Source of the DNA: an uncultured bacterium
Lineage (GTDB): Bacteria; Patescibacteriota; Minisyncoccia; Phycocordibacterales; CAWITU01
NCBI GenBank assembly: GCA_903958115.1
Contig: CAJBRS010000021.1
Location: 1 to 6,586, forward strand
Reading direction: 5' to 3'
DNA length: 6,586 nt
Shown here: positions 1 through 5,410 of the stretch, in pieces
Numbering within the stretch: the first letter of the stretch is position 1
Layout of the letters: every line of letters begins with the position of its first letter
Notes under the pieces: generated by a model
Seen by the model: only the letters and a program-made list of their open reading frames with translations
Database searches by the model: none
What the model was told of the DNA's origin: nothing
Program-made: the position numbers and the translations under genes

Positions 1-32
1 AGAAGGCCTAGAAGAACGTATATTTCATTAAT

Positions 33-1301
33 ATGGTTAAGAATCATACTTTAAAGAGTATACACAGAAATTCGAAAACAGTCTATTTAGACTATGCATC
101 AACCACTCCGGTAGACGAGAGGGTTCTTAAAGTTGCCCTGCCATTTTTGAAGCAAAATTTCCATAATCCGTCCTCCTTGTACAAAGAGGGAGTTGTGGTG
201 AAAAAGCGGGTGGATGAAGCTCGCAAGACTTGTGCCGACTTTCTTAAAGCTCATCATAATGAGATCTTTTTTACTGCGTCTGGAACGGAGGCGAATAACC
301 TGATTATTCTAGGAGTCTTCCGCAAGGCGCTTTCCGAAGGTGTTAAAAAACCACACATTATTACTACAGTCATAGAGCACCCGTCTGTTTTAGAGGTTTG
401 CGCGTATGTTGAGCGTTCTGGTGGAGAAGTGACCTATGTGCCAGTAATGGATAATGGAATTGTTGATCCAAGAGAAATAAAGAAGGCTTTGAAACCAAGC
501 ACTGTTTTAATCTCCGTCATGTACGCCAACAACGAGATAGGAACAATTCAACCAATTCGTGATATTGCAAAGCTTGTGAGGCATTATAAGAAAGTAAGTG
601 GTAGGGGGACTGGCGAGCAAGTTCCCTCCGAGACCGTGCCCGCCACGACTACAGGTCGAGGAGGGAAGCTTGCTCGCCAGTCCCATTACCCCTATTTTCA
701 TACTGATGCCTCACAAGCTGTGCAGTATTGCGAAATGAATGCGTTGTTACTTGGTGTTGATTTTCTCACGATGGATTCTTCAAAAATCTATGCACCAAAG
801 GGGACAGGCCTGGCGTACGTAAAAAGAGGAATCAAGATTGAATCTTTGGTCTTTGGAGGAGGACAGGAAAATGGTTTACGTGCTGGTACGGAAAATGTCT
901 TCGGAATCATAGCACTCGCTGAGGCTCTGAAAATTGTTGAGAAGATGAGGGAAAAAGAAGGGAAGAGACAAGCGGTTTTGAGGGATTATCTTTTCTCTAA
1001 AATTCTAAAAGATTTTCCTTTGGCTACAGTTAATGGTGATCTTAAAAACCGTCTACCAAATAACGTAAATGTTTGTTTCCCTAATCTTGATGCTGAGTAT
1101 ACTGTCTTCCAGCTCGACGCTCACGGCATCGCCTGCTCTTCCGTGACTAGTTGTAAAAATTTATCAGAAGACTCGTCATCATATGTAGTAGAAGCTATCG
1201 GTAAGCCAGAGTGTGCAAAAAGTTCTTTAAGATTTACTTTGGGTAGAGGTACTACAAAAGATGAGATAAATTATTTATTAAAAACTCTTAAAAATTTATA
1301 A
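33..1301 (+). CDS. Cysteine desulfurase, NifS/IscS family (PLP-dependent), with an in-frame palindromic insertion
   Basis: Class V aminotransferase-fold enzyme that takes sulfur from L-cysteine as a persulfide, for Fe-S cluster and tRNA thiolation pathways in the cytoplasm. Visible family motifs: VYLDYASTTP near residues 17-26, SGTEAN 83-88, IEHPSVLE with PLP-stacking His116, ANNEIGT 165-171, HTDA 223-226 with the PLP aspartate Asp225, the PLP lysine Lys251 in SSKIYAPKGTG, AGTENV, catalytic-loop Cys374 in SSVTSCKNLSED, and RFTLGR near 400. The usual His before the PLP lysine is Ser250. At 422 residues it is longer than the usual 380-400. The excess is a G/R/T/P-rich stretch at about residues 190-218, encoded by a palindrome. 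An in-frame stop at 9-11 and the purine-rich 11-17 favour the ATG at 33. No IscU, SufE or thiI partner is visible. The function call is secure; the choice between nifS and iscS is not, so no symbol is given. Confidence 0.93.
   Translation: MVKNHTLKSIHRNSKTVYLDYASTTPVDERVLKVALPFLKQNFHNPSSLYKEGVVVKKRVDEARKTCADFLKAHHNEIFFTASGTEANNLIILGVFRKALSEGVKKPHIITTVIEHPSVLEVCAYVERSGGEVTYVPVMDNGIVDPREIKKALKPSTVLISVMYANNEIGTIQPIRDIAKLVRHYKKVSGRGTGEQVPSETVPATTTGRGGKLARQSHYPYFHTDASQAVQYCEMNALLLGVDFLTMDSSKIYAPKGTGLAYVKRGIKIESLVFGGGQENGLRAGTENVFGIIALAEALKIVEKMREKEGKRQAVLRDYLFSKILKDFPLATVNGDLKNRLPNNVNVCFPNLDAEYTVFQLDAHGIACSSVTSCKNLSEDSSSYVVEAIGKPECAKSSLRFTLGRGTTKDEINYLLKTLKNL
600..690. repeat. GC-rich palindromic element inserted in frame in the cysteine desulfurase gene
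   Basis: The left arm 606-629 and right arm 660-684 are reverse complements apart from one extra base in the right arm (24 versus 25 nt). Pairing resumes outside a 2-base mismatch (600-603 with 687-690). The 30-nt loop at 630-659 begins GAGACCG and holds smaller nested stems: 632-635 with 654-657, and CGTG 635-638 with CACG 644-647. The core 606-684 is 53/79 G+C by hand count, well above the flanking gene. It contains no stop in any of the three forward frames. It encodes about 27-29 extra residues between the helix after ANNEIG and the strand leading to HTDA, where the family normally has a short connection. The architecture recalls the coding-region palindromic elements of Rickettsia (RPE), but no sequence relation to them is claimed. 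Confidence 0.85.
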
Positions 1302-1305
1302 AGGT

Positions 1306-1332
1306 TTGACTAAAAATATTAAATGATATAAT
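1306..1332 (+). promoter_or_regulatory. Putative sigma70-type promoter with extended -10 for the Clp ATPase gene
   Basis: TTGACT at 1306-1311 matches the -35 consensus at 5 of 6 bases. TATAAT at 1327-1332 is a perfect -10 and is preceded by TG at 1324-1325, giving an extended TGnTATAAT. The spacer is 15 nt, short, but extended -10 promoters tolerate a poor -35 arrangement. The expected transcription start is about 1338-1340, inside the first codons if ATG 1334 is the start. That points to leaderless or near-leaderless translation from ATG 1343. The region is AT-rich, so a chance match is possible. Confidence 0.5.
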
Positions 1333-1333
1333 T

Positions 1334-4030
1334 ATGGACAATATGCCACCTCCATTTGGACATTTCACCACAAAAGCAAAGGAAGTAATACGACGAGCCC
1401 ACGAATTAGCCATAGAACGAGGCCAAAATCACGTTAATCCATTCCATTTGCTAACAGCCCTGCTATCTCAAGAAGAGAGCATGGTTATTTCTATATTAGA
1501 AAAAATGGAAGTAGACACAATGCTTTTAACCGAAGCGTTACTCGATGCTATAGAAGCGCCTGAGGGTGGTTCGACTCTTTCACCATCATTCCAGTTGTAT
1601 CTGACACCCGAGCTAGCTCAAGTGATTGAAAATTCCAGCAAGATTGCCGCAGAAATGAAAGACGAGTTTGTTTCCACAGAACATTTATTCATCGCTAATT
1701 TTGATGTACCCGGTCCATCAAGAGATCTTCTGGCCAAGTTTAAAATTGATAGAGCAGAAGTTCTACGCGTTTTGGAAGACTTGAAAAATAACAAACAGAC
1801 AGACGGACATAGTTCTAAGAAATTTAAAGCACTTAATAAATATACTCGCAACCTCACTTTGCTTGCTAAGGAAAACAAGCTTGACCCCGTCATTGGCCGT
1901 GATACAGAAATTGGCCGAGTAATTCAAATACTTTCTCGTCGTACAAAAAATAATCCAATATTGATTGGTGAGGCAGGTGTCGGAAAAACAGCCATTGCCG
2001 AAGGATTAGCTAACAGAATGGCTCTTGGTGATGTTCCAGAGTCTTTGAAAGATAAGGAACTCGTGTCTCTTGATCTCGGCTCTCTCGTTGCTGGTACAAA
2101 GTACCGAGGTGAATTCGAAGAGCGACTAAAAAACATCTTGAAGGAGATAGAGCGATCAGATGGTAAGATCATTCTCTTTATTGATGAAATTCACGCTATC
2201 GTGGGAGCAGGTGCTGCTGAAGGTTCTCTTGATGCTTCCAACATGCTAAAGCCCGCGTTGTCTCGAGGAGAGCTTCGAGCTATTGGTGCTACTACATTAA
2301 AGGAATACCAAAAACATATTGAAAAAGACCCTGCGCTGACACGTCGTTTTCAGCCTGTGTATGTAAATGAGCCTTCTATTGAAGACGCTGTGGCAATTCT
2401 TCGTGGGCTTAAAGAAAAATACGAGCTGTATCACGGTGTTCGCATTACTGATGACGCCATCATTGCCGCCGTGAATCTTTCAAGTAGATATATTTCAGAT
2501 CGTTTTTTGCCAGACAAAGCTGTGGATTTGATTGACGAATCAGCTTCGTCGCTTAAAATTTCGCTGGAAAACAAGCCACCAGTTTTGGAAGATGCTCATC
2601 GCAAAATTATGCGATTGGAGATAGAGCGTGAAGCGTTGAAAAATGAAAAGAACAAAACACGCATCAAAGAGATTGAAAAAGAAATTGCTGATTTGAAAGA
2701 AAAGACATCAGAGATTGAGCTTAAATGGAAAAATGAGCGCGAGGTTCTTTCTGCTATAAAGATAATCAAAAAAGATCTTGAGACGATGAGATTAGAAGCT
2801 GAAGGCGCTGAAGCACACGCAGATTTGGCTAAAGCTGCGGAAATTCGTTATGGGAAGATTCCTGCTGCAGAAAAAGATCTTGATTCAAAGTTGAAAAAGC
2901 TCAAGAAATTGCAGAGCTCACGCCGAATCTTAAAAGAGGAAATTACCGAAAATGACATTGCGCAAGTGGTAGCAAGATGGACTGGTGTGCCAGTTTCTAG
3001 AATGCTTGAAGAAGAAGCACAAAAATTGAACCGCATCGAAGACGAGCTCAAGAAGCGTGTTGTCGGTCAAGATGATGCTGTAAAGAAAATTGCCGATGCT
3101 GTGAAGCGTTCACGTGCTGGTGTGGCTGATCCAGAAAGACCAATTGGTTCTTTCATGTTCCTCGGTCCTACTGGTGTTGGAAAGACAGAGCTCACAAAGG
3201 CTCTCGCAGAATTCATGTTTGATGATGATAAAGCTCTTATTCGCGTGGATATGTCTGAATACATGGAGAAACATTCCGTTTCTAAAATCATCGGCGCACC
3301 CGCTGGATATGTTGGCTATGAAGAAGGGGGACAGCTTACTGAGCAGATCCGTCATCGCCCATATTCCGTCATTCTTTTTGATGAAATTGAAAAGGCTCAC
3401 CCAGAAGTCTTCAACGTCTTGTTGCAGGTTCTTGATAACGGCCGTTTGACTGACGCTAAGGGCCGTACAGTTAATTTCAAAAATAGTATCATTGTTATGA
3501 CCTCGAATGCTGGTGCAGAATACATCGACAAGATGGAGAGTATAGGCTTCTCTACTGTGCATGATATGAAAGACGATTACGTTCAGGCCAAGGAAAAAGT
3601 CACAGCAAGCTTGAAAGATTATTTTCGTCCAGAATTTTTGAATCGCTTAGATGATATCATTATCTTCGATATTCTTTCTGAAGAAAGTATTAAGGAGATT
3701 GTTCGATTGCAGATAGATATCGTGAAGGATCGTCTGGCCGTTAAGGAAATTACACTGGATATTTCGCCGGCAGTTTTCAGTTATCTTGCTAAAGAAGGAT
3801 ACAATCCTCAATATGGCGCCCGTCCACTAAAGCGATTGATACAAAACAAGATTCTGACACCACTTGCCAGCATGATGATTTCTCAAGGAGTGCTACGGGG
3901 TGGTGCGGTCTCGATTGGTATTAAGTCAAACAAGGATGGCGGCAAATCCAGCGAGTTCACTTTTGATGTCCGAAAAGGGAAGCGTGGTGCTGTGAAGTCA
4001 TCCGAGTTTCTTGATCGCGTCGCAGTCTGA
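1334..4030 (+). CDS. clpC: Clp/HSP100 AAA+ ATPase, ClpC/ClpB hybrid features
   Basis: Hexameric two-ring unfoldase/disaggregase that threads proteins through its pore for refolding or for delivery to ClpP. Domains in order: Clp N-domain repeats 8-150; D1 with Walker A GEAGVGKT 212-219, pore loop around Tyr257, Walker B ILFIDE 280-285 and Arg337/338; a coiled-coil M domain at about 410-525; D2 with Walker A GPTGVGKT 611-618, pore loop GYVGY 658-662, Walker B ILFDE 680-684, Arg771 in NRLDDI, and sensor-2 GARPLKR 828-834. The M domain is ClpB-sized (about 115 residues; ClpC has about half). Yet the D2 loop 725-745 carries IGF at 737-739, like the ClpP-binding loop of ClpC/ClpA/ClpX and unlike ClpB. 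Both ATPase sites look intact. Total length of 898 exceeds both families, partly from a basic C-terminal tail after about 855. ATG 1334 is the longest start; ATG 1343 (Met4) fits the promoter better. The gene lies 32 nt after the desulfurase. The family is certain; the clpC symbol is a judgement. Confidence 0.92.
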   Translation: MDNMPPPFGHFTTKAKEVIRRAHELAIERGQNHVNPFHLLTALLSQEESMVISILEKMEVDTMLLTEALLDAIEAPEGGSTLSPSFQLYLTPELAQVIENSSKIAAEMKDEFVSTEHLFIANFDVPGPSRDLLAKFKIDRAEVLRVLEDLKNNKQTDGHSSKKFKALNKYTRNLTLLAKENKLDPVIGRDTEIGRVIQILSRRTKNNPILIGEAGVGKTAIAEGLANRMALGDVPESLKDKELVSLDLGSLVAGTKYRGEFEERLKNILKEIERSDGKIILFIDEIHAIVGAGAAEGSLDASNMLKPALSRGELRAIGATTLKEYQKHIEKDPALTRRFQPVYVNEPSIEDAVAILRGLKEKYELYHGVRITDDAIIAAVNLSSRYISDRFLPDKAVDLIDESASSLKISLENKPPVLEDAHRKIMRLEIEREALKNEKNKTRIKEIEKEIADLKEKTSEIELKWKNEREVLSAIKIIKKDLETMRLEAEGAEAHADLAKAAEIRYGKIPAAEKDLDSKLKKLKKLQSSRRILKEEITENDIAQVVARWTGVPVSRMLEEEAQKLNRIEDELKKRVVGQDDAVKKIADAVKRSRAGVADPERPIGSFMFLGPTGVGKTELTKALAEFMFDDDKALIRVDMSEYMEKHSVSKIIGAPAGYVGYEEGGQLTEQIRHRPYSVILFDEIEKAHPEVFNVLLQVLDNGRLTDAKGRTVNFKNSIIVMTSNAGAEYIDKMESIGFSTVHDMKDDYVQAKEKVTASLKDYFRPEFLNRLDDIIIFDILSEESIKEIVRLQIDIVKDRLAVKEITLDISPAVFSYLAKEGYNPQYGARPLKRLIQNKILTPLASMMISQGVLRGGAVSIGIKSNKDGGKSSEFTFDVRKGKRGAVKSSEFLDRVAV

Positions 4031-4039
4031 TACTGATAC

Positions 4040-4146
4040 AGCAACATAAGACACACAAGAAAATATTCTGTGAAGAGACCGCTCCGGGGCGCTTGCCCGA
4101 GTCTTAGTCTCTTCACAGAATATTTTCTTGTGTGCCTTATGTTGCT
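4040..4146. repeat. Long palindrome (40-nt arms) between the Clp gene and tRNA-Tyr
   Basis: Left arm 4040-4079 and right arm 4107-4146 are reverse complements with one mismatch (A4051 opposite C4135), so 39 of 40 positions pair. The arms are AT-rich, and the 27-nt loop 4080-4106 is GC-rich. The loop can form its own small stem, CGGG 4085-4088 with CCCG 4096-4099. It begins 10 nt after the Clp stop codon, so it would protect or terminate that transcript. However, no run of T follows either arm, and the stem is far longer than an ordinary intrinsic terminator. It looks more like a palindromic repeat element. The loop edge GAGACCG (4075-4081) also starts the loop of the palindrome inside the cysteine desulfurase gene. 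Confidence 0.88.
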
Positions 4147-4170
4147 TTGTCGGCACTCTATTGCTATTAT
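4142..4170 (+). promoter_or_regulatory. Putative sigma70-type promoter for tRNA-Tyr
   Basis: TTGCTT at 4142-4147 (-35) and TATTAT at 4165-4170 (-10) are separated by exactly 17 nt. The predicted start is about 4177, some 24 nt upstream of the mature tRNA 5' end at 4201. Most of the -35 lies in the last bases of the palindrome right arm. An AGAAACC/GGTTTCT inverted repeat (4173-4179 with 4194-4200) fills the short leader just before the tRNA and could form a processing-related stem. Support is from spacing and hexamer similarity only. Confidence 0.5.
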
Positions 4171-4200
4171 CTAGAAACCTTTTATTGATAGAGGGTTTCT

Positions 4201-4284
4201 GCGTAGGTGGCGGAGTGGTCAATCGCATTTGGCTGTAAACCAAACGACCTATGGTCTACGGGGGTTCGAATCCCTCCCTACGCA
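4201..4284 (+). tRNA. tRNA-Tyr (anticodon GTA), class II
   Basis: A full cloverleaf can be drawn. The acceptor stem is 4201-4207 with 4277-4283 (GCGTAGG/CCTACGC). The D-arm has a short stem, 4210-4212 with 4224-4226, and GG at 4217-4218. The anticodon stem is 4228-4232 with 4240-4244 (TTTGG/CCAAA), with loop CTGTAAA and anticodon GTA at 4235-4237. The variable arm is long, with stem GACC/GGTC (4246-4249 with 4253-4256), as expected for bacterial tRNA-Tyr. The T-arm is 4260-4264 with 4272-4276, loop TTCGAAT. The discriminator is A4284. The next bases are CAG, so CCA is not encoded and must be added after transcription. Confidence 0.97.
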
Positions 4285-4292
4285 CAGTAATT

Positions 4293-4341
4293 AAAAAGAG
4301 CAAAACCGTCTTGCTTTCGCATGGCGGTTTTGTTTGATTTT
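4293..4341. terminator. Bidirectional intrinsic terminator between tRNA-Tyr and the leftward genes
   Basis: CAAAACCG at 4301-4308 pairs perfectly with CGGTTTTG at 4325-4332. The stem continues through a T-G and a C-G pair, and after one T-T mismatch TGC 4312-4314 pairs with GCA 4319-4321 around a TTTC loop. On the + strand it is followed by TTTGATTTT (4333-4341), which suits the end of the tRNA transcript. On the - strand the same stem is followed by CTCTTTTT (complement of 4293-4300), which suits the end of the leftward operon. Using it for leftward transcription would place 4340-4507 inside that operon's mRNA. Confidence 0.75.
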
Positions 4342-4465
4342 ATAGCCCAGCTTCAATCCAGGCACTACGGCAAGGCTTGTTTCCTTTTACTTTTTGATAA
4401 TTTACAAAATAAAAAATAATTCTGAAAATTATGGTGATTGTTGAGGTGTGTTTTGTATTTTTCAT
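4340..4465 (-). CDS. Possible small peptide gene (41 aa) with C-terminal Trp, downstream of the prenyltransferase-like gene
   Basis: ATG at 4465-4463 to TAA at 4342-4340, with an in-frame TAG four codons upstream on the same strand that fixes the start. The predicted peptide is basic at the N-terminus, has a hydrophobic stretch at about residues 10-21 (TITIIFRIIFYF), then a basic section, and ends CRSAWIEAGL. The only Trp is residue 36, six from the end, and the only Cys is 32. It lies 42 nt after the prenyltransferase-like gene on the same strand and stops 8 nt before the bidirectional terminator stem. ComX pheromone precursors are likewise short, poorly conserved, and carry the modified Trp near the C-terminus. 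Against it: no clear ribosome binding site, much of the ORF is low-complexity AT-rich sequence, and ORFs this short arise by chance. I do not recognise the sequence. Confidence 0.25.
   Translation of the reverse strand: MKNTKHTSTITIIFRIIFYFVNYQKVKGNKPCRSAWIEAGL
4411..4432 (-). terminator. Weak AT-only hairpin with T-tract, possible leftward terminator
   Basis: On the - strand ATAATT (4432-4427) and AATTAT (4421-4416) form a 6-bp stem with a 5-nt loop, followed by a T-rich run (complement of 4411-4416 and beyond). The stem has no G-C pair, so termination would be weak. It lies inside the small ORF at 4340-4465. If it were the real end of the leftward transcript, that ORF would not be fully transcribed. 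The GC-containing hairpin at 4301-4332 is the better candidate. Confidence 0.25.
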
Positions 4466-4507
4466 AAAATTCTAATGAAATTATAAATAATTGCTGGTGA
4501 ATTTTTA

Positions 4508-5410
4508 TTAAAAATTAGATAAAGATTTTTTCATAGCCTGTTTTGCTCCATGTTCTATTGGTCTTAATAATCTTTCAAAAATTTCTGTGTTTTCTACTAA
4601 TTTTGTCATCCTGATTATTTCCCTGGATTTGTTTATTTCGAACAGTATTTGTCTACTTATTTTTGGTACAACTTTTTTCCAGAAGATCCTGTTTATTTCT
4701 TGATGATCTGTTTCAAGGTCCAGGAAGTGATGCTCGGACTTTTTCCATTCTGATAAAACAGCACTGCTAGCCATAGTCTCTAGACCGTTTTTTAGATCTT
4801 TGAACCAATCACAAGCATCGTCACTTAGTTGTTTTGCAGATAAAAAATATTTAAAAAATTTTAATATTCCAATACTATCATCGTCAGCTATCATTGAAGC
4901 AATGATAGCTGACGTAGAGCATCCGATAGATTTTTGTCTGACTGTCTCAATTTTTTTGTAAGGTGAAAATCTCTTGAGATCTATTTGATTACTAATTACA
5001 GCGAAATGACAAAATTTTTTCTCTAAATAATATGCACTATCTCCATAATCAAGAATCTTTTTAATAATTAATTTATCATTTTCATTTTGTAGTATAGAGA
5101 AATAAGTGTAGTACATCATTCTGATTAGTTTTTGTGCCAATGGAAGTAGGCTGACGTCACTTTGGCCGTCTAGAATATCGTCAAAAATAGTATATGCTAC
5201 CCAACCAGAGATATTAGCTACACACAAGTTCGTTAGAGTTTCTTTGTTTATAGGCTTGGATTCGTAAAGTAGAAAAGGAAGAAAAATTATCTCGCAACAG
5301 CCCTTACTGCTTAGTATTTTTTGTATTGTTCTAGCTAATTGTAAATATTCAGTCGGGTTGTTTACTTTGGTTTTGAATATTTTTAGAATGTCTTTTTTGT
5401 ATTGGTACAA
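4508..5410 (-). CDS. Class I isoprenoid synthase / prenyltransferase-like protein (ComQ-like in context)
   Basis: All-helical protein of 300 residues with the two metal-binding aspartate-rich motifs of trans-prenyltransferases: FDDILDG at 76-82 (Asp77, 78, 81) and QLSDDACDWFKD at 194-205 (Asp197, 198, 201, 205). A RQKSIGCSTSAIIASMI segment at 158-174 matches the family's KT/KS motif. These would bind a prenyl diphosphate through Mg2+. The GGKRxRP motif that binds isopentenyl diphosphate in chain-elongating enzymes is not there; SSKGCCEIIFLPF (34-46) sits in its place. This suggests prenyl transfer to another acceptor, or hydrolysis, rather than chain elongation. No signal peptide is seen. The start is TTG 5410; the first in-frame ATG is at residue 98, past the first motif, and an in-frame stop lies ten codons upstream. 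It overlaps the histidine kinase by 62 nt. The gene is visibly more AT-rich than the Clp gene. Alternatives are a divergent polyprenyl synthase or a terpene-synthase-like enzyme. Confidence 0.8.
   Translation of the reverse strand: MYQYKKDILKIFKTKVNNPTEYLQLARTIQKILSSKGCCEIIFLPFLLYESKPINKETLTNLCVANISGWVAYTIFDDILDGQSDVSLLPLAQKLIRMMYYTYFSILQNENDKLIIKKILDYGDSAYYLEKKFCHFAVISNQIDLKRFSPYKKIETVRQKSIGCSTSAIIASMIADDDSIGILKFFKYFLSAKQLSDDACDWFKDLKNGLETMASSAVLSEWKKSEHHFLDLETDHQEINRIFWKKVVPKISRQILFEINKSREIIRMTKLVENTEIFERLLRPIEHGAKQAMKKSLSNF
4882..4914. repeat. Perfect 14-bp hairpin inside the prenyltransferase-like gene
   Basis: CGTCAGCTATCATT (4882-4895) is the exact reverse complement of 4901-4914, around a 5-nt loop GAAGC. 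It encodes the TSAIIASMIADDD region (about residues 166-178) of the 4508-5410 gene, just after the KS motif. It needs no frame disruption and does not lengthen the protein visibly. It may be chance, a local template-switch product, or an mRNA structure affecting translation of the second half. Confidence 0.8.

Noticed and set aside
507..701. 64-codon open frame on the - strand across the first palindrome
   Set aside because: The palindrome is stop-poor in most frames, so an antisense frame here is expected. The conserved enzyme on the + strand explains the region.
3110..3562. 150-codon open frame on the - strand inside the Clp gene
   Set aside because: It lies entirely over the conserved D2 ATPase domain, has no recognisable motifs, and is explained by codon use of the real gene on the + strand.
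4040..4146. Ordinary intrinsic terminator for the Clp gene
   Set aside because: No T-tract follows the stem, and 40-nt arms with a structured GC-rich loop are unlike a normal terminator. It may still stop transcription, but it is listed as a palindromic repeat.
4040..4146. Single CRISPR-like repeat unit
   Set aside because: No tandem repeat-spacer structure is present; it is one inverted repeat.
3883..4243. Two - strand open frames (77 and 81 codons) across the Clp 3' end, palindrome and tRNA
   Set aside because: They run through the palindrome and tRNA-Tyr, have no recognisable domain, and overlap the end of a certain gene.
4201..4284. tRNA-Tyr as an integration (att) site for a mobile island containing the leftward genes
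   Set aside because: I see no second copy of the tRNA 3' end in the window and no integrase. The leftward genes are more AT-rich, but that alone is not enough.
5393..5398. Classical -1 ribosomal frameshift heptamer at the A6 run
   Set aside because: The prenyltransferase frame is +1 relative to the kinase frame, and the heptamer is not in the register needed for a -1 slip. Only slippage or indel explanations remain.
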